Assembly: GCA_035690495.1 (NCBI GenBank)
Contig: DASSKK010000032.1
Coordinates: 1-64,000 of the forward strand
DNA from: DASSKK01 sp035690495
Lineage (GTDB): Bacteria; Actinomycetota; Actinomycetes; Propionibacteriales; Nocardioidaceae
DNA: 64,000 nt
Direction: 5' to 3'
A program made the translations under genes and the position numbers. This document shows positions 1 to 7,572 of the stretch, piece after piece (position 1 is the first letter of the stretch; every line of letters starts with the position of its first letter). The notes below the pieces were generated by a model. That model ran no database searches. It was given only the letters and a program-made list of their open reading frames with translations, and was not told the origin of the DNA.

Positions 1-164
1 AGGTCGGCCCAATGCGCGGCCGCCGCCAGCAGGCGCGCCTCGAACAGGTCAGCGTTCGAGCGGCAGTCGGTGGCGAACCCGAGCAGACCCTCGCGGTCCA
101 AGCCGTCGATGCCGGCGGCAGCACCCTGCCCGACACCGTCGCCTTCGGGACCGTTCTCGATCAT
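1..164 (-). CDS. DUF222/13E12-type HNH endonuclease family protein, 5' end only (partial)
   Basis: The minus strand from the ATG at 164 stays open to the window edge and reads MIENGPEGDGVGQG, then a leucine/alanine-rich helix ending LLAAAAHWADL. That helix resembles the opening of actinobacterial DUF222 proteins (13E12 repeat family), which usually carry a C-terminal HNH nuclease domain. Only about 54 codons are visible, so the HNH domain is outside the window and the assignment rests on the helix alone. Such genes are multicopy in Nocardioides-like genomes and their role is unknown. It is divergent from the beta-helix gene to its right. Confidence 0.55.
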   Translation of the reverse strand, partial: MIENGPEGDGVGQGAAAGIDGLDREGLLGFATDCRSNADLFEARLLAAAAHWAD

Positions 165-462
165 ACGTTCACTGTAGATGAGGCCACCGACACAACCGTG
201 ACAGCGACGTCTCGGCCGCGTCAGGAGGCGGCAGGGTCGTGTCTGGGACTGCATCAGGTGCCTGAGGACACAACTCTGCAGACGAGCCGACTCGACAGAT
301 GGTCGACGGCTCGACCGACGAAGGTTCCTGGAGTCAGTGGGGCATTCGGCGTATCACGGCTCACCCCATCGTGGGAGGCCCCGAAGCGTGGCCATTCCTA
401 GCGTGGCTGACGACCCGGCTCCGTCGTGGACCCGGGGTCATCCAGCGAGGAAGGGCGCTGAC
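165..462. other. Intergenic region between divergent genes, no gene seen
   Basis: About 300 bases separate the start of the partial DUF222 gene from the start of the beta-helix gene. The reading frames crossing it lack a plausible start with a ribosome site and resemble no family. It presumably holds both promoters. I see no strong palindrome. Confidence 0.4.
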
Positions 463-2856
463 ATGAAGAGACAAGGGGCTACTTCGATCCGAGTCGTGCC
501 GAGGGCACGCCAACGCACGCTGGCCTGGGGGGCGAGCCTTGCCCTCGTCGGGGGGCTGGTGGGCTTCATTCCCGTGGCCGCGCATGCCGCCACCACCACC
601 CTGCAGGTGAATAATGGCGTGGCCTGCTCGGACGCAACCACCAATTCGGCGGCGACTCCATACTGCACGATCGGTGCCGCCGCGAAGAAGGCGGTCTCCG
701 GCGAGACCGTGCAAGTGGCAGCGGGCACGTACCCCGAGCAGGTCGACGCGAAGACAGGCGGCGTCATCTTCAGCGGACCCCCTGGCGCCGTCGTCGACGG
801 AAGCCCCTCGCTGCGAACGTGCCTTGACCCCATGGGCAACCCCACCCCCTGCCCCACCCTCAGCTACGGCTTCCACGTGACCGGCACGGGCGTCCGGGTC
901 AGCGGATTCACCGTGCAGAACCAGACGGTCGCCGGTGTCAGCGTCGACAACACGACCGGCGTCACGATCACGCACTTGATCGCGCAGGACGGGAACTACG
1001 GCATCCTCGTCAAGCAAGCTCCGCAAGATTCGCAAGATTCGGGAAACAAGGTCGACTATGTGCACGCCACCAACAACGCCTCCTACGGGGTGAAACTAGA
1101 CGGTTCCCGTGGAACCGACGTGACTCATTCCGAGACCGATCACAACAAGAAGGCCGGCATTGCCGTTCTGGGCGGCTCCGGGAACACTGTCGAACAGAAC
1201 ACCTCCCACGACAACGACGGCACGACGCCGTGTGCCACCGGGCGATGCTCCCCCGGAATCGACATCAACAACAACGCATCCGACGTCACGGTGCAGCGCA
1301 ACGTCCTCTACGGCAACAACGACTCGGGCATTCAGGTGTACGGCGGCTCAACCAACGTCACAGTCAAGCGCAATCTCGCCCACGACAACGGCGATCATGG
1401 CATCGACATCAGCCAAGCGAGCAGCGCGACGGTCATCTCGAATACGGTCGTTCACAACTTTTCGTCTGGCATCAACGTCGAAGAGAGTCAAGCTGGAGCC
1501 GGATCGAAGGGGACCCTGCACGACAACATAGCCATGGGAAACGCGTACGGCATCGACCCAACCACAGGCAACCAATATGTCGGCGATATCAGAGTCGACA
1601 CGGCGTCCACTCAGACAGGAACATCCCTCGACAATGATCTGGTCTATCAAAGCAGCCGGCCGGTCGTCGAGTGGAGCGGCACGAACTACGACACGCTGAA
1701 GGAGCTCTCTGACAAGCAGAGCCAGGAGAAGACTGGCCTTCAGGTTGATCCCAAGCTCGACGGATCCTACGCGCCCATGTCCGGGTCACCTGCGATTGAC
1801 GCGGCGGACGGGGCGGTGCCTACGAACGACACCGACCTGCACAGTAATCCGATGGACGGACCGCCGGACATCGGTGCGATCGAGGGTGGGACCGTGGCCC
1901 CTTCCAATCAGGCGCCGAAGGCGACACTATCGGCGGACCCGGCATCTGTCAGCACGAATACCCCCGTGATCCTCACCGCCACAGGCAACGACACCGACGG
2001 CAAAGTCGTCAGCTACACCTTCGACTGCAACATTGCGGATAGCACCGGCGGGACACCACAGTCGGCACCCACCACCACGTGCACGTACGCGACGGCGGGC
2101 AGCTACACCGCGTCGGTGACTGTCACCGACGACGGGACGCCGCCGTTGAGCTCATCAGCGACCACGCCAGTCACGGTGACTGCAGCCACTCCGCCTCCCA
2201 GCGGCGGTGGCGGCGGTGGCAGCACCCCGCCGCCCAGCGGCGGCGGTGGCGGTGGCGGCGGCGGTGGCGGCACACCTCCGCCCACCACGACCCCACCACC
2301 CACGACGACACCTCCGCCCACGACGGAACTGGCGCCGACCGCGCTGCTGCTCGGCGGGCGCGTCCGGCAGGGTGAGCGGTTCCGGCTCGACGCCAGCGGC
2401 TCGCACGGCAACGGCGCCGCGATCGACAGCTACTCCTTCGGCTGCGGCAAACGAGTGATCGGCCCCAAGACCAGCCCGCACGCGAGCTGCCGGTTCAGGT
2501 ACCGCGGCATCCACCGGGTGTGGCTCATGGTCACCGACGTCAACGGAATGACCGCCGTCGACTGGGCTCGGGTCCGGGTCACCCGCGGCCGGCCTCCGGT
2601 GGCCAGGTTGAACCTGTCGCAGGTCCGGCCCGACGTGATCCGTGCCTCCGCGCGGGGATCACACGGCAGCAAGGTCTCGCCGCTGGTGGCGGTCAAGCTC
2701 CGCTGCGGCAACGGCCACGCGACCGGGTGGATGCGGCACCACCGCACCACGACCTGCCGTTACCACCACCCCGGCCTCTACAAGGTCACCGCGATCGCGC
2801 TCAACACCTTCGGGATCCGGGACCGGCAAGTGGGCTACGTGCGGGTACGCCGTTAG
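463..2856 (+). CDS. Secreted right-handed beta-helix protein with PKD domains
   Basis: A 797-residue exported protein. Residues 1-42 form a signal peptide (basic n-region, hydrophobic LALVGGLVGF, cleavage after AHA). Residues about 45-480 are parallel beta-helix repeats rich in Asn-Asn-Gly turns, as in polysaccharide lyases and surface adhesins. They are followed by a PKD domain (about 480-575), a Gly/Pro/Thr-rich linker and two PKD-like Cys-containing modules. The frame is open further upstream, but the ATG at 463 has an AGGAAGG ribosome site 8 nt before it and starts the signal peptide. It shares domain order with the gene at 7573. Likely role is polysaccharide binding or cleavage at the cell surface; no catalytic residues can be assigned. 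Confidence 0.8.
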   Translation: MKRQGATSIRVVPRARQRTLAWGASLALVGGLVGFIPVAAHAATTTLQVNNGVACSDATTNSAATPYCTIGAAAKKAVSGETVQVAAGTYPEQVDAKTGGVIFSGPPGAVVDGSPSLRTCLDPMGNPTPCPTLSYGFHVTGTGVRVSGFTVQNQTVAGVSVDNTTGVTITHLIAQDGNYGILVKQAPQDSQDSGNKVDYVHATNNASYGVKLDGSRGTDVTHSETDHNKKAGIAVLGGSGNTVEQNTSHDNDGTTPCATGRCSPGIDINNNASDVTVQRNVLYGNNDSGIQVYGGSTNVTVKRNLAHDNGDHGIDISQASSATVISNTVVHNFSSGINVEESQAGAGSKGTLHDNIAMGNAYGIDPTTGNQYVGDIRVDTASTQTGTSLDNDLVYQSSRPVVEWSGTNYDTLKELSDKQSQEKTGLQVDPKLDGSYAPMSGSPAIDAADGAVPTNDTDLHSNPMDGPPDIGAIEGGTVAPSNQAPKATLSADPASVSTNTPVILTATGNDTDGKVVSYTFDCNIADSTGGTPQSAPTTTCTYATAGSYTASVTVTDDGTPPLSSSATTPVTVTAATPPPSGGGGGGSTPPPSGGGGGGGGGGGTPPPTTTPPPTTTPPPTTELAPTALLLGGRVRQGERFRLDASGSHGNGAAIDSYSFGCGKRVIGPKTSPHASCRFRYRGIHRVWLMVTDVNGMTAVDWARVRVTRGRPPVARLNLSQVRPDVIRASARGSHGSKVSPLVAVKLRCGNGHATGWMRHHRTTTCRYHHPGLYKVTAIALNTFGIRDRQVGYVRVRR

Positions 2857-2933
2857 CTCGCCTCGGCCGGCCGCACCTGCGGCCGGCCGAACAACAAGGA
2901 CAACTCAACGCGGACTCAAGGCAGGGAGAACCC

Positions 2934-4055
2934 ATGTTGGACACCGCCGTGGCCACCATCTCGATCCTGGTCACGGCGGTGTGCCTGCGCCTGCTGCTGC
3001 CGTGGCTGCGTGTCACCCCGCGGCTGCTGGCCGTGCCCAACGACCGCTCCTCCCACATCGACCCCACCCCGACCGCCGGAGGGCTGGCCGTCGTGGCCGG
3101 CCTGTTCGCCGGCGTCGTGGCCGGCGAGCAGCTGACCGGCGACGCCACGGCGTACTGGCTGCTGATCCCGCTCGGGGCCCTGGCCGGCCTCGGGATGTGG
3201 GACGACTGGGTGGACCTGTCGGTGCGTCTGCGGCTGGTCGTGCAGGCGCTGGTCGGGGCGGCCAGCGTCACCGGCCTGCTGCTGACGAGCCACAGCGGCG
3301 TGCTGGTGCTCGTGCTCGGGATCGCGGTCGGCAGCTTCTGGTTCGCCGGCTACACCAACGCGTTCAACTTCATGGACGGCATCAACGGCATCTCGGCGAT
3401 CCACGCGGGGCTCGCGGGCGTCTGGTTCACGGCGCTGGGGATCGGCTTCCACCACGACGGCATCACGGTGGCCGGGATCGCCCTGGCCGCCTCGTCGCTG
3501 ACGTTCCTGCCGTGGAACCTGCCGCACGCGAAGGTCTTCATGGGCAACGTCGGCAGCTACGTGCTCGGCTCTGCCATCGCGCTGGTCGTCCTCGACGCCG
3601 TGCTGCACGGCGTTCCGGTGCTGCTGTGCGTGGCGCCGACGCTGGTCTACCTGCTCGACACCGGGCTGACTCTGGTGCGCCGGGTCAACGACGGCTACTC
3701 GTGGCACGCGGCGCATCGCGAGCACGTCTACCAGCGGCTGGTGCAGCTCGGGTTGCCGCATGCGCCGGTCGCCTGGTTCGCGGCCGCGATGTCGACGGCC
3801 GCGGTGATCGGGTGTACGGCGGTGACGATGGGCCGCGCCTATCTCGGGGCGGCGCTGCTCATGGCCGCCGCCGCGGCCTACCTGGCCGCGCCGGCGGTGG
3901 CCGCGACCGCGACGTCCACGGGCTCGACCACGAGCGGGTCGCAGCGGGCGTTGACGCACTCACCGGTGGTCAGGTCGAACTCGAAGTTGTGGCCCAAGCA
4001 GCGCAGCACGCCACCGGAGACCACCGCGGTCTCCGACAGGTCCTCACCGGAGTGA
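2934..4055 (+). CDS. Glycosyltransferase family 4 (WecA/MraY-like) polyprenyl-phosphate sugar-1-phosphate transferase
   Basis: A 373-residue multi-spanning membrane protein of the MraY/WecA/TagO superfamily, which transfers a sugar-1-phosphate from a UDP-sugar to undecaprenyl phosphate. Visible motifs are NDRSSHIDPTPTAGG near the N-terminus, the DDW catalytic aspartates, NAFNFMDGINGIS, and the later FMGNVGS, where most relatives have FMGD; the Asp is Asn here. The ATG follows GCAGGGAG. The last 178 bases overlap the antisense Rieske-coding end of the next gene, so the hydrophilic tail after about residue 315 has no family counterpart that I recognise. Neighbours suggest surface polysaccharide synthesis. 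Confidence 0.8.
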   Translation: MLDTAVATISILVTAVCLRLLLPWLRVTPRLLAVPNDRSSHIDPTPTAGGLAVVAGLFAGVVAGEQLTGDATAYWLLIPLGALAGLGMWDDWVDLSVRLRLVVQALVGAASVTGLLLTSHSGVLVLVLGIAVGSFWFAGYTNAFNFMDGINGISAIHAGLAGVWFTALGIGFHHDGITVAGIALAASSLTFLPWNLPHAKVFMGNVGSYVLGSAIALVVLDAVLHGVPVLLCVAPTLVYLLDTGLTLVRRVNDGYSWHAAHREHVYQRLVQLGLPHAPVAWFAAAMSTAAVIGCTAVTMGRAYLGAALLMAAAAAYLAAPAVAATATSTGSTTSGSQRALTHSPVVRSNSKLWPKQRSTPPETTAVSDRSSPE

Positions 4056-5569
4056 GGGCAGTAGCGGCTGACCCGGGCACGCCGCTCGCCGAGCTGCAGC
4101 TCGAACGTCTCGTAGGGATCACGCGCGGCCTCGAACTCCTCCACCGCCCGCAGTGCGGCCAGGTCGGCGTGCTTGAGGAAGCCCATCAGGTAGTCGTTGT
4201 AGTGATCGGGCTCGCGTCGCGCGGAGAACCGCAGGGAGAGCATCAGCTCCTCCCAGCGGGTCCGGCCGGACACCAGCCCCTCGACCCAGCGTGAGTCGAT
4301 CCGCAGCCGGTAGTCGGCGTGCCCGTCCCCCCCGTCGAGGTTCACGGTGATCTGATCGGGGCCGACGACGACGTCCCAGCAACCGCCCGCAGGGCCGGAC
4401 ACCTCGAAGCGCAGGGTCAGCCCGATCCTGGCCAAGAAGTACGCCGAGAGCGATCCGAGCGACTCGAAGTGCTGCTTGAACAGCTCGGCGAGCCCGGAGT
4501 CGGCGGCCGGTTCCGGGTGGGAGGCGATGATCGCGTCGAGCTGGGGGCGCCGGCGCGCGGCGTACTCCTCGAGATAGCGGCGCCGACGCTCTACCGGCGC
4601 GTCCAGGTCGAAGCCCTCCCAGTGCGCGTCGCGGGTGACGGACAGGTCGGGCAGCGCGAGGCGGTCGCCGGGCAGCAGGTAGGCGCTGCGCTGGCGGGGC
4701 AGGTACTGCTCGAGCCAGGCCAGCGACTCTGCCTGGTCGGGGAAGATGCCCTCCCGGTCCAGCCGGGAGTTGTGCTCGAACAGGTCGTCGCCGAGGAAGC
4801 ACGGCGGTCCGGCGTACGGCAGCACCATCCGCGGTGCGGCCGAGCGCACCAGCCGGGTGACCGCCTTGAACTTGCCGACCCGCTTCATCGCGTTCAGCCG
4901 CGCGCGGTCGGCGTCGTCGTACTCGTAGCAGACCGGGTGCCAGCTCGCGCCCGACATCTGCACGAACATCGTGTCGATCGGGCCGCCGACCTCGCTCATC
5001 GCCCGGCGCACCTGCGCCAGCGAGATCCGGGCGTCGTTGGTGTGCATCACACTGTGTCCGCCGACATGGATCAGCACTCCGGCGTCATGGCGCATCGGGC
5101 ACTGCTCGGGGATGACGGTCAGCCAGTCGTCGCCTCCGTTGCCGAGCGGGTAGCGCTCCCACGCGTCGAGGGCGACCACACGATCCCGCCCGGCCGCACG
5201 CAGCCTGCGCTCGAGGATCGGCGAGGGGTACCGCGGCACCACGATCGGGACATGCGCCGGCAGACCTGCGATCAGGTCGAGATCCAGGTGGTCGAGGTGC
5301 TCGTGCGAGACCGTGACCACGTCGACGTCGAGGACGTCGGGGCGGTGCATGTGCGCGTTGTCGGGGAACGGGAACCACGAACCCAGGAACGCCCCGCCGG
5401 TCATCCACGGGTCGGCGAGCAACCGGACACCGGGTGCGTCGATCCGCAGCCCGGCGTGTCCGAGCGCAGTCACAGTGGGCGGGGTGGCGGGGGATTCACG
5501 CAGCGGAGTGGCGGGGGATTCACGCAGCGGGGTGGCGGGGGAATCACGCAGTACGTCGTGTGCATGCAT
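3878..5569 (-). CDS. Three-domain protein: metallo-beta-lactamase fold, SCP2-like, Rieske [2Fe-2S]
   Basis: A 563-residue cytoplasmic protein. Residues 1-30 contain three in-frame copies of (L)RxSPATP encoded by a tandem 24-bp repeat. Residues 33-300 form an UlaG/NAPE-PLD-like metallo-beta-lactamase domain with H89-x-H91-x-D93-H94 and a later MHTND. About 365-470 looks SCP2/sterol-carrier-like, and about 485-540 is a Rieske domain with C504-P-H506 and C524-L-G-H527. MBL plus Rieske is the combination of CMP-Neu5Ac hydroxylase, but there Rieske is N-terminal. A lipid or sugar-nucleotide oxidation/hydrolysis role is inference. The start could lie after the repeats, but no start codon with a better site is obvious there. 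Confidence 0.7.
   Translation of the reverse strand: MHAHDVLRDSPATPLRESPATPLRESPATPPTVTALGHAGLRIDAPGVRLLADPWMTGGAFLGSWFPFPDNAHMHRPDVLDVDVVTVSHEHLDHLDLDLIAGLPAHVPIVVPRYPSPILERRLRAAGRDRVVALDAWERYPLGNGGDDWLTVIPEQCPMRHDAGVLIHVGGHSVMHTNDARISLAQVRRAMSEVGGPIDTMFVQMSGASWHPVCYEYDDADRARLNAMKRVGKFKAVTRLVRSAAPRMVLPYAGPPCFLGDDLFEHNSRLDREGIFPDQAESLAWLEQYLPRQRSAYLLPGDRLALPDLSVTRDAHWEGFDLDAPVERRRRYLEEYAARRRPQLDAIIASHPEPAADSGLAELFKQHFESLGSLSAYFLARIGLTLRFEVSGPAGGCWDVVVGPDQITVNLDGGDGHADYRLRIDSRWVEGLVSGRTRWEELMLSLRFSARREPDHYNDYLMGFLKHADLAALRAVEEFEAARDPYETFELQLGERRARVSRYCPHSGEDLSETAVVSGGVLRCLGHNFEFDLTTGECVNARCDPLVVEPVDVAVAATAGAAR
5479..5550 (-). repeat. Three tandem 24-bp repeats, in frame in the MBL-Rieske gene
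   Basis: Copies at 5479-5502, 5503-5526 and 5527-5550 differ by one base each (GCGGRGTGGCGGGGGAWTCA core). Read on the minus strand each encodes eight residues containing SPATP. The same 17-bp core GCGGGGTGGCGGGGGAA recurs inside the methyltransferase gene at 32171-32218. Confidence 0.9.
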
Positions 5570-5659
5570 GGCCGAAGTCCACCGAACCTGGGACGTGCAG
5601 GTATCCCACAGCCGGACGACGCCGACTACGCGTAACGGATGAGGACGACTGGTGACGTT

Positions 5660-6526
5660 CTAGTGGCGCGCGAACCAGTCGGCGAACACCCGCTGAAGCG
5701 GCGGCGAGTCGACCAGGGTCGGGTCGGAGTGCCCCTGGTTGCCCCAGCCGTGCGCGTAGTCCATCACCGGGTGCGGGACGTGCTTGGCCCACACCTGCAG
5801 GATCCGGCGCTCCTGCGCCGGCGTGGGCAGCGTGTAGTAGGTGCTCGACACGTTCTCCTGCCCGAACGCCTGGTAGACCGGCACGATCGCGGAGCGAGGG
5901 ATGCCGGCATGCCGTGCGGCGCGGTACTTCTCCACGATCTTGTGGTACTTGCAGCCGCCGCTCCCGACCGAGCACGGGTAAGGGTCGAGCCCGACCAGGT
6001 CCACGTGGGTGCGGTGCGGGCGGAACGCGCGATAGCTGTCGTCGAGCACGATGAACGACCGCTGCCGGCCGTGGGTGACGCGACGGACGTAGTCCGCCCG
6101 GCTGGCCAGCGCCGCCGGCCCGCCCGGGCAGTCGCCGATGTGCGGCTCGTCGGAGAGGAAGTAGCCGAACACCTTGCGGTACTTGGCCAGCTTGCGGACC
6201 GTCCTGCGGAAGGCCGCGTCGGCCGGGGTGGGGCACTTCTCGCCGACGTACACCAGCCCCTTCACGCCACGTGGCAGCTGACGGACCGCCCACGGGCTGC
6301 CGTGGATGTCGAACAGGTCGAACCCGAGGCGCTTCGGCTTGTGGGACCCCTCGAGATGGCTGAGGTAGTGCCAGGTGCGGGTTCGGGTGCCCGCCGAGGC
6401 TTCAGCCCCGGGCAGCGCCGCCAGGGCGAGCAAGGCGGGTACGGCGAGCAGCAGGGCGGACAGTGCGAGGGATGCCAGGGCGGGGCGGAGGGAAGAGCGC
6501 AGGGCGGGGCGTCTCACGAGACTCAC
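5660..6526 (-). CDS. Secreted glycoside-hydrolase-like (TIM-barrel-like) protein
   Basis: A 288-residue protein with an Arg-rich n-region and a long hydrophobic signal segment (ALASLALSALLLAVPALLAL) cleaved near the GAEASA site. The mature part has alternating strand/helix character with FDLFDIHGS, FGYFLSDEPH, VDLVGLDPYP and VMDYAHGWGNQ. This resembles secreted glycosidase-like (beta/alpha)8 domains; the DEP and DYAHGWG patches could be active-site loops. The start is the GTG at 6526, which has AAGGA 7 nt upstream; an ATG further upstream has no clear site. It lies upstream of the MBL-Rieske gene in the same direction. Substrate unknown. Confidence 0.6.
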   Translation of the reverse strand: MSLVRRPALRSSLRPALASLALSALLLAVPALLALAALPGAEASAGTRTRTWHYLSHLEGSHKPKRLGFDLFDIHGSPWAVRQLPRGVKGLVYVGEKCPTPADAAFRRTVRKLAKYRKVFGYFLSDEPHIGDCPGGPAALASRADYVRRVTHGRQRSFIVLDDSYRAFRPHRTHVDLVGLDPYPCSVGSGGCKYHKIVEKYRAARHAGIPRSAIVPVYQAFGQENVSSTYYTLPTPAQERRILQVWAKHVPHPVMDYAHGWGNQGHSDPTLVDSPPLQRVFADWFARH

Positions 6527-6632
6527 GGGCGAATCCTTGTCTGGCCCCCCAGACATCACGCCGGGTCTTCCCGGCACAGCGGGTGAGTCTGCCGAACCCG
6601 CTCCCGCTCGTCCAGACCAGGACGGCGCCGGC

Positions 6633-7376
6633 CTAGACCGGGTCTGCCTTCCCGGGCCGCGGACGCTGGATGGGGACTTGGCGGCCCTCGGCTGCCCCGA
6701 TCTCGGTGATCCCGAGCGCTCTCGCCGCGGCGACCAGCGCCAGGGTCGAGTGCAGGTTGGCTCGCTTGAGCAGGTTCTGAACGTGGGTGCGCACGGTGTT
6801 CGTGGAGATGAAGAGCCGGGCGGCCACCTCCGAGCGGGTCATCCCGGCAACCAGGCAGCGCAGCACCTCCATCTCGCGGACCGACAGGTCGTCGACGAAG
6901 CTGTGCTCGCGTGCGGCCGGGGCCCGGGACGCGTCGACGAGCGTGGAGATCACCGAACGCAGATGCTCGGGCTGCATGTAGAGATGGCCGTGGACCACCT
7001 CGTTGATCGCGGCGAGCAGGATCGTGAAGTCGCCGTCCTTGGTGACCCATGCCTCGGCCCCGCACTGGAAGGCGTCCACCAGCAGCGCAGGGTCGTAGGT
7101 CGCCGAGACCACCACGACGTGCGGCCGGGGCACCATGTGCTCGAGCTCTGGCAGCAGGTCGAGACCGCACTCACCGGCCAGGTCGTAGTCGAGCAGGACG
7201 ATGTCGGGCCGGTGCTTGTTGACCATCGCCTTCGCAGCGCCCAACGAGAACGCCATCTGCACGTCGCCGACGCTCTCCTCGGAGCTCAGGCGCATGGCGA
7301 GCACCTCGGCGAACACCCGGTGGTCGTCGACGAGCAGCACCGACACCTGCCGAGACTCCACAGGACTGGTGCTCAT
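6633..7376 (-). CDS. NarL/LuxR-family response regulator
   Basis: A 247-residue response regulator. The receiver domain has D17-D18, the phospho-acceptor D63 in LLDYDL and K113 in VTKDG. A C-terminal LuxR helix-turn-helix spans about 172-235, with LSVREMEVLRCLVAGMT and STNTVRTHVQNLLKRANLHS. All key phosphorylation residues are present. The ATG at 7376 is preceded by a G-rich stretch. It faces the second beta-helix gene across about 200 bases, and a small histidine kinase lies just beyond that gene, so the two may be partners controlling the surface genes. That pairing is inference. Confidence 0.85.
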   Translation of the reverse strand: MSTSPVESRQVSVLLVDDHRVFAEVLAMRLSSEESVGDVQMAFSLGAAKAMVNKHRPDIVLLDYDLAGECGLDLLPELEHMVPRPHVVVVSATYDPALLVDAFQCGAEAWVTKDGDFTILLAAINEVVHGHLYMQPEHLRSVISTLVDASRAPAAREHSFVDDLSVREMEVLRCLVAGMTRSEVAARLFISTNTVRTHVQNLLKRANLHSTLALVAAARALGITEIGAAEGRQVPIQRPRPGKADPV

Positions 7377-7572
7377 CGCACACCACCCCCACCCTCCCCG
7401 GGTCCGTGCTCCGCCCCCGCCGGCGCCCCCCAAATGCTCCCTGCAACCCCGCGTGCTCGAGGTGGTCACATTCTCACCCCGTCGAATCTGTCGCGCCAAT
7501 CGCCCGTACGGACGCGGCCGGTTACGTCATTTGGATGAGACCGCCGGCACCGGACCGCCCTACCCTCGCCAG

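Noticed and set aside
12..401. Open frame on the plus strand at the left edge
   Set aside because: No ribosome site or family look; the antisense frame gives the DUF222 start over the same bases.
5479..5550. CRISPR-like direct repeats
   Set aside because: The 24-bp units are contiguous with no spacers, lie in a coding frame and have no cas genes near.
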